A DNA stretch of 64,000 bases from Hydractinia symbiolongicarpus (lineage: Eukaryota; Cnidaria; Hydrozoa; Anthoathecata; Hydractiniidae), in contig NC_079884.1 in assembly GCF_029227915.1 (NCBI RefSeq), forward strand, positions 22,258,001 to 22,322,000. The letters run 5' to 3'. The notes below the pieces were generated by a model that made no database searches, was not told the origin of the DNA, and saw only the letters and a list, made by a program, of their open reading frames with translations. The position numbers were made by a program, and so were the translations under genes. This document shows, piece by piece, positions 1 through 11,705 of this stretch. Position 1 is the first letter of the stretch. Each line of letters opens with the position of its first letter.

Positions 1-718
1 CTGCTTGTTGATTCTGTCCGGTTGAAGCCTTTTCCAATACCTTACATACCCGCAGTACTCACCTGGACCCTTGTTTTGTTTTTTTTAATGGGGACTTTGT
101 CACTAGAAAATTAGTCTCTGCTTTTTTTAAAATTAGTGTCAAAAATGGCTAGATCTCAACATGCATAGCTTTCAAATTGGCGGGGCATTCTCAGCAGCAT
201 CTTGTGGTATTCTAGACTATGCCATTAAGATCTAAGGCACTGCTCTAGCAATTGCTATCAGAAATACATTCACCTTTCTAATAAAGTACTTTCTAAGGCA
301 TGAGGGCATTTAGGTTATGGCTTGGGAACCACTCATAATATAATATCTGGCAACCAAAATGTGCATACTCTTTGGTAATTACCCTCTTTGCCTTGGGCAA
401 GCATTTTAGTGTGATTATCATGTTATAATTAGTGGCAACACATGTTATCTGTTCTGCCTTTATTGATTCCCTAAATTTATGACTACTATCCATTCGAATG
501 ATGTTGTATAGGTATGTTACTAAGAAACCAAAACAAACAATAACCAACCACATTTATTTAACTTTTAAATGGTCTTTTGCTTTCATAAAAAATAAAAACA
601 TCTTGAGGTATTTGTGATTATAACAATCATGCTTAAGGTAGGTATATGACAAAATACACGCTAAAATTGCTTTTATGATGTCCAGGCCTGTGATATTTAA
701 TTCTTGAATAAGTCTATT
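1..718. other. Intergenic, no gene recognised
   Basis: AT-rich sequence without convincing coding exons. The only open frame of any length, 86 codons on the minus strand at 293-553, has no recognisable domain and no supporting splice structure. Confidence 0.5.
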
Positions 719-1730
719 TAAGGACCGTCTCAAAATTTTTGTACGTAGGTCATATATAATTCATATAAAAAACTGCGTATCGATTTATTAAATCTTTCGT
801 ATTATTTTATTTTTAATACCAACTTTTTCGTATCATCAAAATTACAAGTTTATAAAGTTCGTATCATTTAAAATAAAGTTTGTATGTAGTTCGTATCATT
901 TTTAAAGAAGTTCGTATAAAAATTTGCTTATACGAAGTTCGTTTATTATAATTGGACTATTATCTATAGTCTTTATATTGAAATTTTTCAACAATTATAA
1001 AGTTTCGTTATACGAACTTTGTTTATTTTAATTGTTTAAAAATTATGAAAAAGGGAACGTAGAAACGAAAAGATCGCCGTGGATTGTTTAAAAATCATGA
1101 AAATGGCATCGTAGAAGCTAACAGATTACCGTAGATTGTCTAAAAATCATGAAAAGGGATCGAGTTAAGCAAAAAGATCGCCATAGATTGTGTAAAAATC
1201 ATCAAAACAGGATCTTAGAAAGCAAAAAGATTGCAGTAGATCGTTTAGAAATCATCAAAACGATATCGTAGAAGCTAAGAGATCGCTGTAGATTGTGTAG
1301 ATTGAACTTATGAATACACAATTTTGCTAGTTTTTTCAAAGAAATCAACCTCATATATTTTACTTCTTTTATTTCTGGTTTCGTTTATAGTTCGCATCAT
1401 TTCTTTTTGGTTTTAAAAATTTTTTGTTTAATTCTTTTGTTTCTGGTTTCGTATTGAATTAATTATGCGCAATTATGCCAGTACTTTTGAAGTTCGTTTC
1501 AAGATCGTATAGCAATTTACTTCGTTCAAAGTTTGTATCATTTAATTTTGTATGATAAAGAAACTTTGTTTAATTTCATATCATGCATTAAGAAAGTTTG
1601 TATAAACTTTGTTTATATTTTTTTTTTTAAACGAAGCACTTCGTATGACATTCGTTTCACGAAACGAAGTACTTCGTAGTGTTCGTATAATTATACAAAA
1701 AAACGGTACGACATTTGAGACGATTCCTTA
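719..1730. mobile_element. Foldback/MITE-type DNA transposon, about 1.0 kb, non-autonomous
   Basis: The ends are inverted copies of each other. The left end reads TAAGGACCGTCTCAAAA from 719, and the reverse complement of the right end (finishing at 1730) reads TAAGGAATCGTCTCAAA. Internally, variants of TTCGTATA and of its complement recur on both flanks, so the whole element could fold back. No transposase is encoded, so it is presumably mobilised in trans. The superfamily is not determined because I see no unambiguous target-site duplication. Confidence 0.7.
1031..1291. repeat. Tandem repeat, about 52 bp x 5, inside the 719-1730 element
   Basis: Five diverged units each begin near ATTGTTTAAAAATCATGAAA and end near AGATCGCCGTAG. 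The units are consistently about 52 bp long. They sit in the centre of the inverted-repeat element and are its only non-palindromic portion. Confidence 0.8.
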
Positions 1731-2102
1731 CACAAAATAAACTTTGAATGTATGAATTTAGTTTAGACCTGAAAACAGCATGCTCAATCCTGTTTCAGGG
1801 GCGTGTGGAGGTGTGCCAGTGTGATGGCACACCTTAGAATGGCAAGACTGGATTATGAAACCAATATTATTAATCTTATCTTACTCAACAACTCCTTCCT
1901 TTTTCCTTTTCAACCTTCTTCCAAATATCCTATTCAACTATCTCACCATCTTCAACTCTCTCACTACCTTTTATTCTTTCACCATCTTTGACTCTCTCAT
2001 CTGTACAATGTATATTATTTAATGTATATTATTTTACTCACAAGTTTTGATATAGTTTATTTATAAAACTTGATTGTTTTCCCTGTTTGTTTTTTTTGTA
2101 GA

Positions 2103-5100
2103 ATGAACACAAATGACCTTATATCACCTTGGCAAACTGAGTGGAATAAAAATGAATCCATATTTGCACTGCATAATAATACAAAAGCACATAATACAAA
2201 GTCCAAAGTAAAGAAGAAAAACTACTCTGGTGCAAACATGCCAACAGACTCGAATGGTGATGCATTTCAACATTATATTGATACTTGCCAATATATGGAA
2301 GAATATCGACAGCGTAAATTACAACACGTGGACTTAAATAAAAATGTTACTGTTGATACTGGTGGTGAAGTGGCTGCAATATGTAACAAAATTTTTATTG
2401 ATTTAAAATATAGAGAGGAAACCCCTACTGTTCGTTTTGAAGGATCAATTGGCAATGATATGCTATCTGGTTATCGATTAGGAGTTCAAAAAGAAAGTAA
2501 ATTATCTTCGAAGTATGTACAAAAAGAAAGGTATATATAAATTTCTATTGAATAATATAAATATTATCATTTCATAAACAAAAACAAGTTAAAATGATGT
2601 TGGATTTTTTATAGAGTTTAAAAAGTTGTTTAGTGAGTCTTGTTGTCAAAATAATTTCCATTTAAATTTTTTCAGATTCAGTCGTGCTGCATAAATTAGG
2701 ATTTCATATTTAAGGAATCGTAAATTTTGTTTGTTGTCAGTTTTTAGACCTGTTCATTGTGCTCCCCAATTTAAAAGTTTAACTGATCTTAGAGATATAC
2801 ATTAGTTGACTGTCCTCACACAAAAAAATTTTCTATTTTAGAAGAAATGGAGTGAAGCGTCAGTCTTGCAGAGTAAGTGTGATGTCTATTAAAACTATTT
2901 TTTTTACCCTAGTGTATTTTATTTGTGCTTGTTGTAAGGAAGTTGGAATAAAAAGTATTTTAAGTCCAGAAATATTTCTTTAAACTTGGTAATTTGCTGC
3001 AAATCAACAATAATATTAAATACAAAAATATATTTCAATACACATCAAACACATTTTAAATATAGTGACATCAAAAGCTGCCATTTTTAAAAAGAAAAAT
3101 ATTGTGGCTTTAACGCCTGTTCTCTCTAGTGTATAAGAAGTAGCATATTTTTGTAGCATATCTATTAATAGTAGAAATGGCTTTTTATCCCAATAACAAA
3201 AAATAAATTACAAAGAAACTGCAAATAGATATTAAATAGAATTTTATTGAAAGAAACAGACCAAGAAAAGAGAAGGCACAGTAAAAAATAAAAAATGTAT
3301 TGAAAATCAATAATTGGAGGAAAACATGAATGTTTCATGGGAAATGAAAAAAGAGTGTCATTGTAGTACAACGTCATTATTGATTTTCTTCTTCACACTT
3401 CTTGCATTGTAATATGCTATGACATTTTATAAATACGTTAAAGGGGCTACGAAACGAGCTGTTGATTTTTTACTTCGGTGACTAACATGAAAGTCGACAA
3501 GGAATCACCATGACAAAAGACATGGTGTCACACCAAAATTTTTTTGACTATTCTAAAGCTAACAGAATTGTCAAGGAATCTTATTTACAAAATAATGTCA
3601 AAATAATTAATCTCGTTAGTTTACGGGACAATGCTGGGTCATCTAGCTATTTTCATATAATAGGTTACTTCTAGAAACTCCATGAAACTCTTGAAAATTA
3701 ATTACAATCTTTGAAAAACTCCTGAAAAATAATTGACCTAAAACAGAGCAACAAAACTCACTTTTGATTGCACACGATGTTAATTTTTCCTTTATCTGCG
3801 ACCATTGCTGCATTTTCTTCAAAAAGGTAACTTCTGGTTCACTGCAACAGTATATTCATTTTGTGTAAGCTGATTGTTGATAACTTGTTTATTTGATTTG
3901 TTTTTATAATGGTTCTTTTCTTCATCTTGCGTTTATCCATCGAGAACGCTTCAGAGTTAAAGTGTAAATGATTTTTTTGTTTTTCTGAAAACAAATTTGA
4001 TTTCAGGCAATGCAACGTCATATAAGATGGTGACAGAATGGTTGCAAAAAGAACAAAAAAATTGTTTCTATGTAATTCCAGGCTGACGTTATGTTGTTTT
4101 TATAGTCTGTAATGACATTTAGGATGAGAACGTTGTTTTGGCAAAATCTTAGTTTCAATTTTCTTATGAAATAGTTTCTTAAGAAAAAACTTGTATTTCT
4201 TGCTTCAGTTGCACACCAAGCGTGAAACAGATGCAGCTATGAAGCAAGCTTCAACGTTAGCTCCATGCTTCATGCTTGTTTCACTTGCTTTAGTCTTGCT
4301 TAAATCAGCCTGCAACTGCTTCATAGGTATGACACAGGCTATAGAGACTGCTTTCAGAATGATGTATTCTATGCACAAAAGACTGAAGTCGACTAATGCA
4401 ATATAGCATTGATAAAATGAAAGTTTACCAGAAATAAATAGACGCTGCTTTAAGAAAGTGAAACATCACACTCATTTAAGTCACTCGAAACGAATATAGT
4501 GGGTGATTCATTTAAGTTGTTTTTGATTTCTCATTTAGCCATAAGTTAACCTGCTTTTATATTCCAAACAGATCACGTGTCTCTTTGTTACTCTGGTTCC
4601 ACTTTCGTAGCAACCAGGGTAGCCGAGCAGAAAGGGGGGGGGGGGGGTGCGAACAGCCTTCCATCTAATAATTTTGCCATTTTTTTTTTTATCCACAAAC
4701 GCCATCACGGCTAACAATAACTATTTGTAATCATAAAATTAAATTTTTTTGCATCGTTTTTACACCATTTAAACCCTTAAATTTGCAAAATTTTCCAACC
4801 CCCAGGGCAATCCATGCCCCAGTGGGAGGCACTAAGAATTAAAATAATGTTGTTGTTCTCAATAAGAAGTCGATCTTCTTCAGAGTTTGTATTTTGTACG
4901 AAGTTGTACTACCTTTTTGAGATTTACGAAATAATTGGAACAGCGTGATATTGGTGTTGAAACCGAAGTAGTTTTTCACACTTTACATTTACTACCATAT
5001 GCACGCTACTTGTTATACTTTCTGCGCCGTTTGAATTTATATTTACGTGACGTTCGTCTTTAAACTTATTGTTGTTGCACTTTCGTTTTTAACATTTTCT

Positions 5101-5767
5101 TCTTCTACTGTGATCTATCATCTTGTCACCTTTATCCTGTTGGGCGTTTCTTTATTTTTTGAAGTCAGTTTTACTCTGCTACTTTTGTTTTATTGTTTTT
5201 TATGAATTTAGTGACATTGTCCGCATAAAACGACTTTTTATGCATAAAACAGTTTTATATGTAAAGAATATTTTGATGTTGATTAAAGAATTTCCAGACT
5301 TGCAATATCTCTATAATTTATTGTAATGATAATTTTCTTCAATCTTCAATCTTTTTGTCTTTCAGGTAATACAAAAAATCGCGTCAAAAGAAAAAGCCGT
5401 TCTAAGTTTACCGAAATGTGACAGTGTGTGTATGCCGAATAATAGCGCTAAGTCTTTAACTTCAGAAAACATACTCTCATGTTTCAAACTTAGCAAATTA
5501 TTGTTAGAACCTGGATTAAATGCTCCTCGAAACGTTAAGAAGTCGCCAAACTTGAAACCAGATACATTATCAAAGACTAGTAAATTACGTTCTTCTGAAG
5601 AAACAAAACTATCAACGAAAATAACGAATGGGGAACAGTATGACGATTATAGTGAGCTCGTCAAGAGAATGTTGGAACGCAACGAGCAAAGGAATGAAGA
5701 CAAAACACAATCTGAGAAGACAAACAAAACCAATTTATCTCCTTTTTATTTAATGGCGACTACATAG
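2103..5767 (+). CDS. Unrecognised protein, 286 aa, three coding exons
   Basis: Predicted coding exons are 2103-2530, 2842-2872 and 5366-5767. The acceptor TTTTTTGTAG ends at 2101, one base before the exon that carries the first ATG. The exon joins keep phase: AG plus A makes Arg at the first intron, and the 31-nt middle exon ends on a codon boundary. The product is hydrophilic, rich in Lys, Asn, Ser and Glu, with no signal peptide or membrane segment. A region around residues 55-140 (FQHYIDTCQYMEEYRQRK onward) looks folded; the C-terminal half looks disordered and charged. I do not recognise the family and assign no function. The second intron is about 2.5 kb, so an extra small exon could be missed. 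A polyadenylation signal AATAAA is at 6193-6198. Confidence 0.6.
2873..5365 (+). other. Large intron of the unrecognised gene
   Basis: This is a 2.5-kb AT-rich intron. It has GT at 2873 and a CTTTCAG acceptor at 5365. It holds a G14 run at 4634-4647 and no recognised transposon. An open stretch near 4209-4330 with an upstream CTTCAG could be an alternative exon, but it is not needed to keep the reading frame. Confidence 0.4.
4634..4647 (+). repeat. Homopolymer run of 14 G
   Basis: An uninterrupted run of fourteen guanines lies in an otherwise AT-rich intron. Such runs are length-polymorphic and error-prone in assemblies, and they can form quadruplex structures in the transcript. Confidence 0.9.
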
Positions 5768-6868
5768 GATAAATTAAAGTTGCATTTCACCTCTGATTGG
5801 TTCCCTTTATTTTGTTGCAGTTCTTTATCTTGATTCAATTTTTTTCACCTTTTTTATAAGTCAGGGAATATCAAAAGTAGGTCAAAATACCAGGGATAAA
5901 TCGGGGAATTCGGGAACCTTGATTGTCCGAGTGCAAATGTAATTATGACATGAAAATGTTTTTTGTTTTAAGCAATTTATGTGGAGAAGTGAAGAAATTA
6001 TTGTTTTAGTTATGAAAATCTGAAGGGGTTTACATTTTTTTCATATTTATATATATGTGCGTATAAAAAACCTTTTCTCGACTAATATTTGTAAATTTTG
6101 GTCGACTTGTGATGCATTTTTGCTATTAAAAATTATTTTTGTCAATTTCATAGATTATCTGATTGAAAATTATTTATGGTATATTGTATTGTAATAAAGT
6201 ATATATATATTTTTAAAATATAGATTGGATGCCACAGTTATCGAAATTAGTGTCATCTTTACCATGTTTCCGCAAACTGTATAATTATAGTTCTTTTTCG
6301 TTATCTTTTTCTGCTAAAAAATATACTTTACATTCTCAGGACCTCGTCGTAACAAACTTTGTTAAGGACCCGACCACGCTTCAGCAAAAATAAATAATAA
6401 ATCCAGCAACAACTTTGCCATTTTTACCTTTATGTAAATCTCTTCGCACTCTCGTATCTATAACCATCTTCATACAAAATAAAGTATTGTGGAAGTCCCT
6501 TACTTACGTTTTTGCAAAAATGCCTTGCGTGAACACACACATGAAACGATTGAGAATTCCATAGACAACAACGTCACACCGTTGCGAAGTGATTCCTTTA
6601 ATTATTATGTAGTTTGTAGTAACATACATCAATTTAAACTGTTAAATCCTTATTCTAGTTCTATGTTGTGCCGTGTTAATAATAGCTTGTTTTAATTCTT
6701 CTTTTTTCGGGAAATTAGCGTGAGGATTATTTGACTATTATAATGAGGAAATGGAGAACAGGCTCAGGGTTGCAGGCTAAAAATTGTAGATGCTACTTTT
6801 GGTATGTATAGAAACCAATTTCTAATATTTTCCATTTTGTCAAATCAAAACAAATTAAGTCGTGCTAC
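5768..6868. other. 3' untranslated and intergenic sequence
   Basis: This holds the presumed 3' UTR of the upstream gene, with AATAAA at 6193-6198, and AT-rich intergenic sequence up to the edge of the LINE. No other coding exon was recognised. Confidence 0.5.
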
Positions 6869-8560
6869 CCTACTAAAGATTCGTCAAGTCCGAGCAAAAC
6901 ATTCGTAATCAATGGAACAGTAACATCCAATATTCGATCAATTGCGAACAATTTTTGCTCTTTTTTCACCTAAGTTGGTTCAAGTCTCATGAAATCATCA
7001 ATAACCAACTTTACTTGGAAATTGTTCAACATACGTAATTATATGCGCACGATTAATAAAAGGAATGTATCATTTAAATTCCAACCAGTGACAATTAATC
7101 AGGTGAATAGAGTACTAAAATCGGTTAAAACGGCTAAAGCTGCTGGTATTGACACTATCCCCGGTAGGATAATTAAAAACATCTCAAACGAACTAGCTGC
7201 ACCTGTCATGTTCTTGATAAACAAGAGTTTGGAAACTGGTATATTTCCAACCTGTGAAAAATCTGCAAAAATAACACCATTGCATAAATCTGGCGATCGC
7301 TCAAACATAGATAACTACCGACCCATTTCCGTACTAAATGTGTTGTCTAAAGTCATCGAACGAATCGTCTACGACCAGCTAGCTGATTATTTAGAAAATC
7401 AAGATCTATTGAGTGAGCACCAATATGGTTTTCGACGAAAAAGATCTACACGTGAAGCGGTTAAATCACTTGTTGACGATATAAGATACAATATGGATAA
7501 AAGTAAGACAACCGGAGCTCTATTCATGGATTTGAGAAAGGCCTTTGATACCGTAAACCATGGCTGCCTACTCCAGAAACTGCCTTATTATGGTATTACT
7601 AGCACTGAAATTGATTGGTTAAGCAGTTATCTTTTTAATCGAAGTCAAACTGTTTTCATTGATGGAGCATACTCAGATCCTGAAAATATGACGCATGGTG
7701 TACCCCAAGGTTCCATTCTGTGTCCATTGCTATTTATTCTTCTTATCAATGACTTACCGTGCCAATTGAAACACTGACGAGTATTGATGTATGCTGATGA
7801 CACAGTCATATATTCATCAAGCAAGTCGTTGGATGAAATTGAACATTGTATAAATTTGGATGCAAATATCATTCACGATTGGATGAAGGAAAATTGCCTA
7901 ATTCTTAATCCAAAAAAGGGCAAAACAGAATTTGTCGTCTTTGCGTCCCGAAAACCACAAGCCTCTGTCAATATTGTGATCGATCAAAATGATATAAACC
8001 AACCAGATTATTACGAATACCTTGGGATTCAACTGGATGCTCACCTTAACATGAACCATCTTAACATGAACCTTAAAAAAACATACAAGCGTATAACCTC
8101 ACGCATCAAACTTTTATATAAAATACGTTACAAAATTTCTCCAAATGTTGCTGAAACCATCTTTAACTCAATGATCCATCCACTGTTCTTTTACTGCTAC
8201 GACATATTTGGTGGAATGAATAAAACATGGATTGGAAAATTTGAGTCCTTGCTGAGAAGAGCTAAGCACATCATCAAAACCCGCAAGGATTGGTCAACAT
8301 TCGTCACTCAAAGAAAACGGAAAGTAGCAATTGATGTGTTCAAAGCCGTTAACGATATTACTGTTGACAGCAATTACAAATTGGTTAGCCATTCGATTAA
8401 CACCAGAGGAAATAGATCTAAATTAGTCTTACCTATCATCAAGACGGAAGCTGGTCGGAAGCTTACGTATTATCAAGGAGCTTTAGTTTTTAATAGTCTC
8501 TCCTCTAATATCAGGGAAGAAAAGAGTATGATAAATTTTAAAAAAAGGGAGCGAGAGTGA
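6869..8560 (+). pseudogene. 5'-truncated non-LTR retrotransposon with reverse transcriptase, inactivated
   Basis: A single reading frame runs from about 6869 to 8560 and carries classic LINE reverse transcriptase blocks in order: NYRPISVLNVLSKVIER, then LFMDLRKAFDTVNH, then GVPQGSIL and YADDTVIY. A LINE-type C-terminal region with FNSLSSNIRE follows. The frame is broken by TAA at 6971-6973 and TGA at 7775-7777. The second stop falls just before the catalytic YADD, so the copy cannot make a full enzyme. No endonuclease domain is present upstream, which indicates 5' truncation. The clade (Jockey, CR1 or a relative) is not settled. A GATA microsatellite at about 9110-9127 might mark an extended 3' tail, but this is uncertain. 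Confidence 0.9.
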
Positions 8561-11080
8561 AAGCGTAAAAAAATACAGGGCAATAGCGAAAGCAGGAAAG
8601 AGAGACAGGTATTCTTTCTAATTAGTGGTGGGCAAAGTAGGTCAAATTGATATAATATGTAAACCAGCATTTCAATCCTAGTGTTCATATCTTAATTTAT
8701 CTTCTAAAAATATACGTTTGATTTATTGATTTTAAAAAAATGCCCTGGCGTCGCGGGTTTCGGGTCTTTTTTTCTAGGGCCGTTTATTTACATTCCAAAC
8801 AGACAAGATTTCTCAGAAAAAGAATGACGCATATGGGCGTTCGGCAGCAGGAAGAGGTTTCTAATAGAAGGTTGTCTGCGGATAGTCATTTCTGGACAGC
8901 CAGTAAGTAAGTTTGTTGCTGAAGAAATTAATTGATTTTTATATATTCTGTGTATATTGTTCCTACTATCTTTTTACCAATCCCTTATCATTATATTATT
9001 ACAAAAAATAATGTGAGCTAACCTCTAAAGCTAGCTATATAGCAATAGATAACAAGTAATTGTGTATTGTGTAGCTAACTATAAGCTGTTGCACAATTTT
9101 AATTTTTAGATAGATAGATAGATAGATGCTTTTTAACTGGATTTCTTCGATCGTTGCAGCCTGTTCTCTATATTATCTATATATGCACATGTCCATTGTT
9201 TTAGACGCAAAATCAAAACAACTGCGTCACGCTGCAACTCGTCTATACTTACACATAACTAATGCCTTATTCCCAATTCCCTTATTGAGCTTGTTGCCTT
9301 CAAAATATTAAAGTTTATCCTTTTTTGACATCTCCTAGTAGTCCCCTTCAAAGGATATTTCTTGTCGCCTTTTCGTGATAGAATTAATTTTGAAAAAAAA
9401 GAAAAAAGAGCATTTTGTTTTATCTAGCTATCATCTCTTATAATAATATGAAGAGTGTGTCTATTTTTCTTTGATGTTGCCAAAAAAAATTATGTCTTAA
9501 ATGTTAAATTTTTTGACGTTACGACACAACTAATAACATTAATGTAATGTCAATATCTTAATTTGCAGGAACGAAGCCATTACAATGCACTTAAAATTTT
9601 GAGGCAGGATAACTTGGAAACGGGGTGATGACATCAGTCATTTTTCTCTGTGTGAGTAACTAGGGACACCCTGGAGCTAAAGTGGGTAGGTTTTTCGAAA
9701 CTGGGTCCTTGAATTAGTTTCGGATTGGATGGATTGATGACGTAATTAAAAAACCTTTAAACCTTATTTCTCTGCAATTGTTTGTCAAAGTACATGATCC
9801 TATACATTTTCTTGTATTTTATTTGGCCCTTGGATGTCAACAAAAATTTTAAACCCTTATATCTTCTTAGGCGTTAATCAAAAGCACATGATTCTATACA
9901 TTATTTTGATCAGCGTTTCAAGCCCTACACAATAATCCGAAAAAATAAAATCAGTAAAACATATATATAAAACAACTTATCCGTAGAAGGACAATGGAAA
10001 ACCATTGTCCTTCTACCTAAGTTGGTTTTTCCATGGGTCTTATCGACTAAGTATAATAATAATATGAAAATTGTGTCTATGTATATGCCTATAATGGGCA
10101 AAGTAGATGTGTTTCCTTTAAAGTTGGCAAAAATGCATTCATTTTTAAAAAGAGTTTTAGCACATTGGTTTGTCTTTGTTGACGTCAGCAAAATTTATAA
10201 ATCTTGTGTCTCCTTAATTGTACGTTGAAAGTACATGATCCTACACATTTTTTCAGTAAAAGTAGCTAAGATCATTTCAACACCATCTATATGCTGAATG
10301 TCAATCAAGTTATTAGATCTATCTTTGTAAATTAAAAAATTCCCTGGAATAACAGATTTTAGAAGGTAGAAAATTGAGAACAATTTAAGAACATTTTGAG
10401 GTTTCAAATTAGAACAATTGCAGAAAGAATTACCATTTCATAAGAATATTTAATAACTACATTACGTTTTCAAAACAAAATAGAGAATATGTGGTGGAAT
10501 AACACATTTTGTTGCTATTTGTAAAAACTTAACTCCTGTTTTCTAGTAGTTTTCATGTCATAAACATCTATGAAGAATATTTAATAATTGTGCCGCCTGA
10601 AATACAGATGAAGTTTTAATAATTATATAATGTTCAGGTTTATCACGTTTTCAGTTACAATTATTCTACTTTGAAAATATCTGTAAAAAAATATGTCCTT
10701 GTAACAAAATGCCCTTGGTGATATTTTCTAGCTTAATGCAAGTATGGTTTTTAAAGCATGTATCATGGAGCTGTTTTCTAGTTTCATGTATATACCGTGA
10801 ATTTCTATACTTTGATGTCATATGTTTTAGAGCAAATCCAACAATGTCATAATGAGATTGATTGGAATTATTATTTATTATTACTAAAATTATGTAATGT
10901 CTAGTTTGAAACAGGCACAACTTCTTAATTTTTTGGTTGACTGACACTTAAGTTTACCTGTAACATTTATACAGTTTATAGCATATAATTTATGGTATGA
11001 TGTTTATTTATTAATATAATAACTTTTGGAAGAGACAGTAACAAAAGTTTTCAAGTCGGTCTAAAATTTTAAGGCATTTC
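8561..11080. other. Intergenic, with dispersed short repeats
   Basis: No coding exon was recognised. The stretch contains a GATA microsatellite near 9110-9127 and a perfect hairpin at 9983-10016. It also holds three dispersed copies of a motif close to AAAGTACATGATCCTATACA, near 9787, 9880 and 10225. Confidence 0.5.
9983..10016. repeat. Perfect hairpin, 15-bp arms, 4-nt loop
   Basis: The arm GTAGAAGGACAATGG at 9983-9997 is the exact reverse complement of 10002-10016, separated by AAAA. It sits in noncoding sequence between the LINE and the RdRP gene. It could be the core of a short palindromic element. Confidence 0.9.
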
Positions 11081-11341
11081 AAATTATCTCCAAAATATCA
11101 AGGTCTTCCAATTTATCTCCAAAATATTAAGGTCTTCCATTTTATCTAAAAAATATCAAAGTATTCCAATTTATCTCCAAACTTTCAAGGTATTCCAATT
11201 TATCTCCAAAATTTCAAGGTATTCCAATTTATCTCCGAATTATCAAGGTCTTCCATTTTAGCTCCAAAATTTCCATATATTCCAATTTATCTCCAAAATA
11301 TTAAAGTATTCCAATTTATTTTCAAAATATCAAGGTATTCT
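11081..11341. repeat. Minisatellite, about 29 bp x 9, just upstream of the RdRP gene
   Basis: Nine diverged units close to AATTTATCTCCAAAATATCA followed by AGGTCTTCC follow one another without spacers. The array ends about 365 bp before the RdRP start codon, so it lies in or next to the promoter of that gene. Confidence 0.9.
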
Positions 11342-11705
11342 AATTAAAAACACACAAAAACACTTTAAATGCCAATACCGACAGTGATTCTTCGATGTAG
11401 GTATGTGAGTCATTGTAGAAAAAATCTATGTTCCTATGATTTCCTACTGCACTCTGTATACGCCCACTGTACTTCATTTGTTACGTTATTGTATTAGTAT
11501 TAACTTAACTTTTTACCCGGCGAGAGAAAATTTTTAAGGGGGCAAAAATAACTATGTGATAAGAGTGGCTTTTCATATATTTGGGAGTTTTACCTGTCCG
11601 TTCATTTATTTATAGACATTCATTTAAGCTTTTACAGTATTCATTGGCATTTAATGTTTTTTTTTAATGTTTTGATTTATTGACTGATTGGTTGATTAAG
11701 CAGTC

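Noticed and set aside
4191-4406. Possible extra exon within the large intron of the unrecognised gene
   Set aside because: The flanking exons already join in phase without it, and its content is low in protein-like character.
11081-11341. CRISPR-like array
   Set aside because: Units are directly contiguous and diverged, with no unique spacers; this is a eukaryotic minisatellite.
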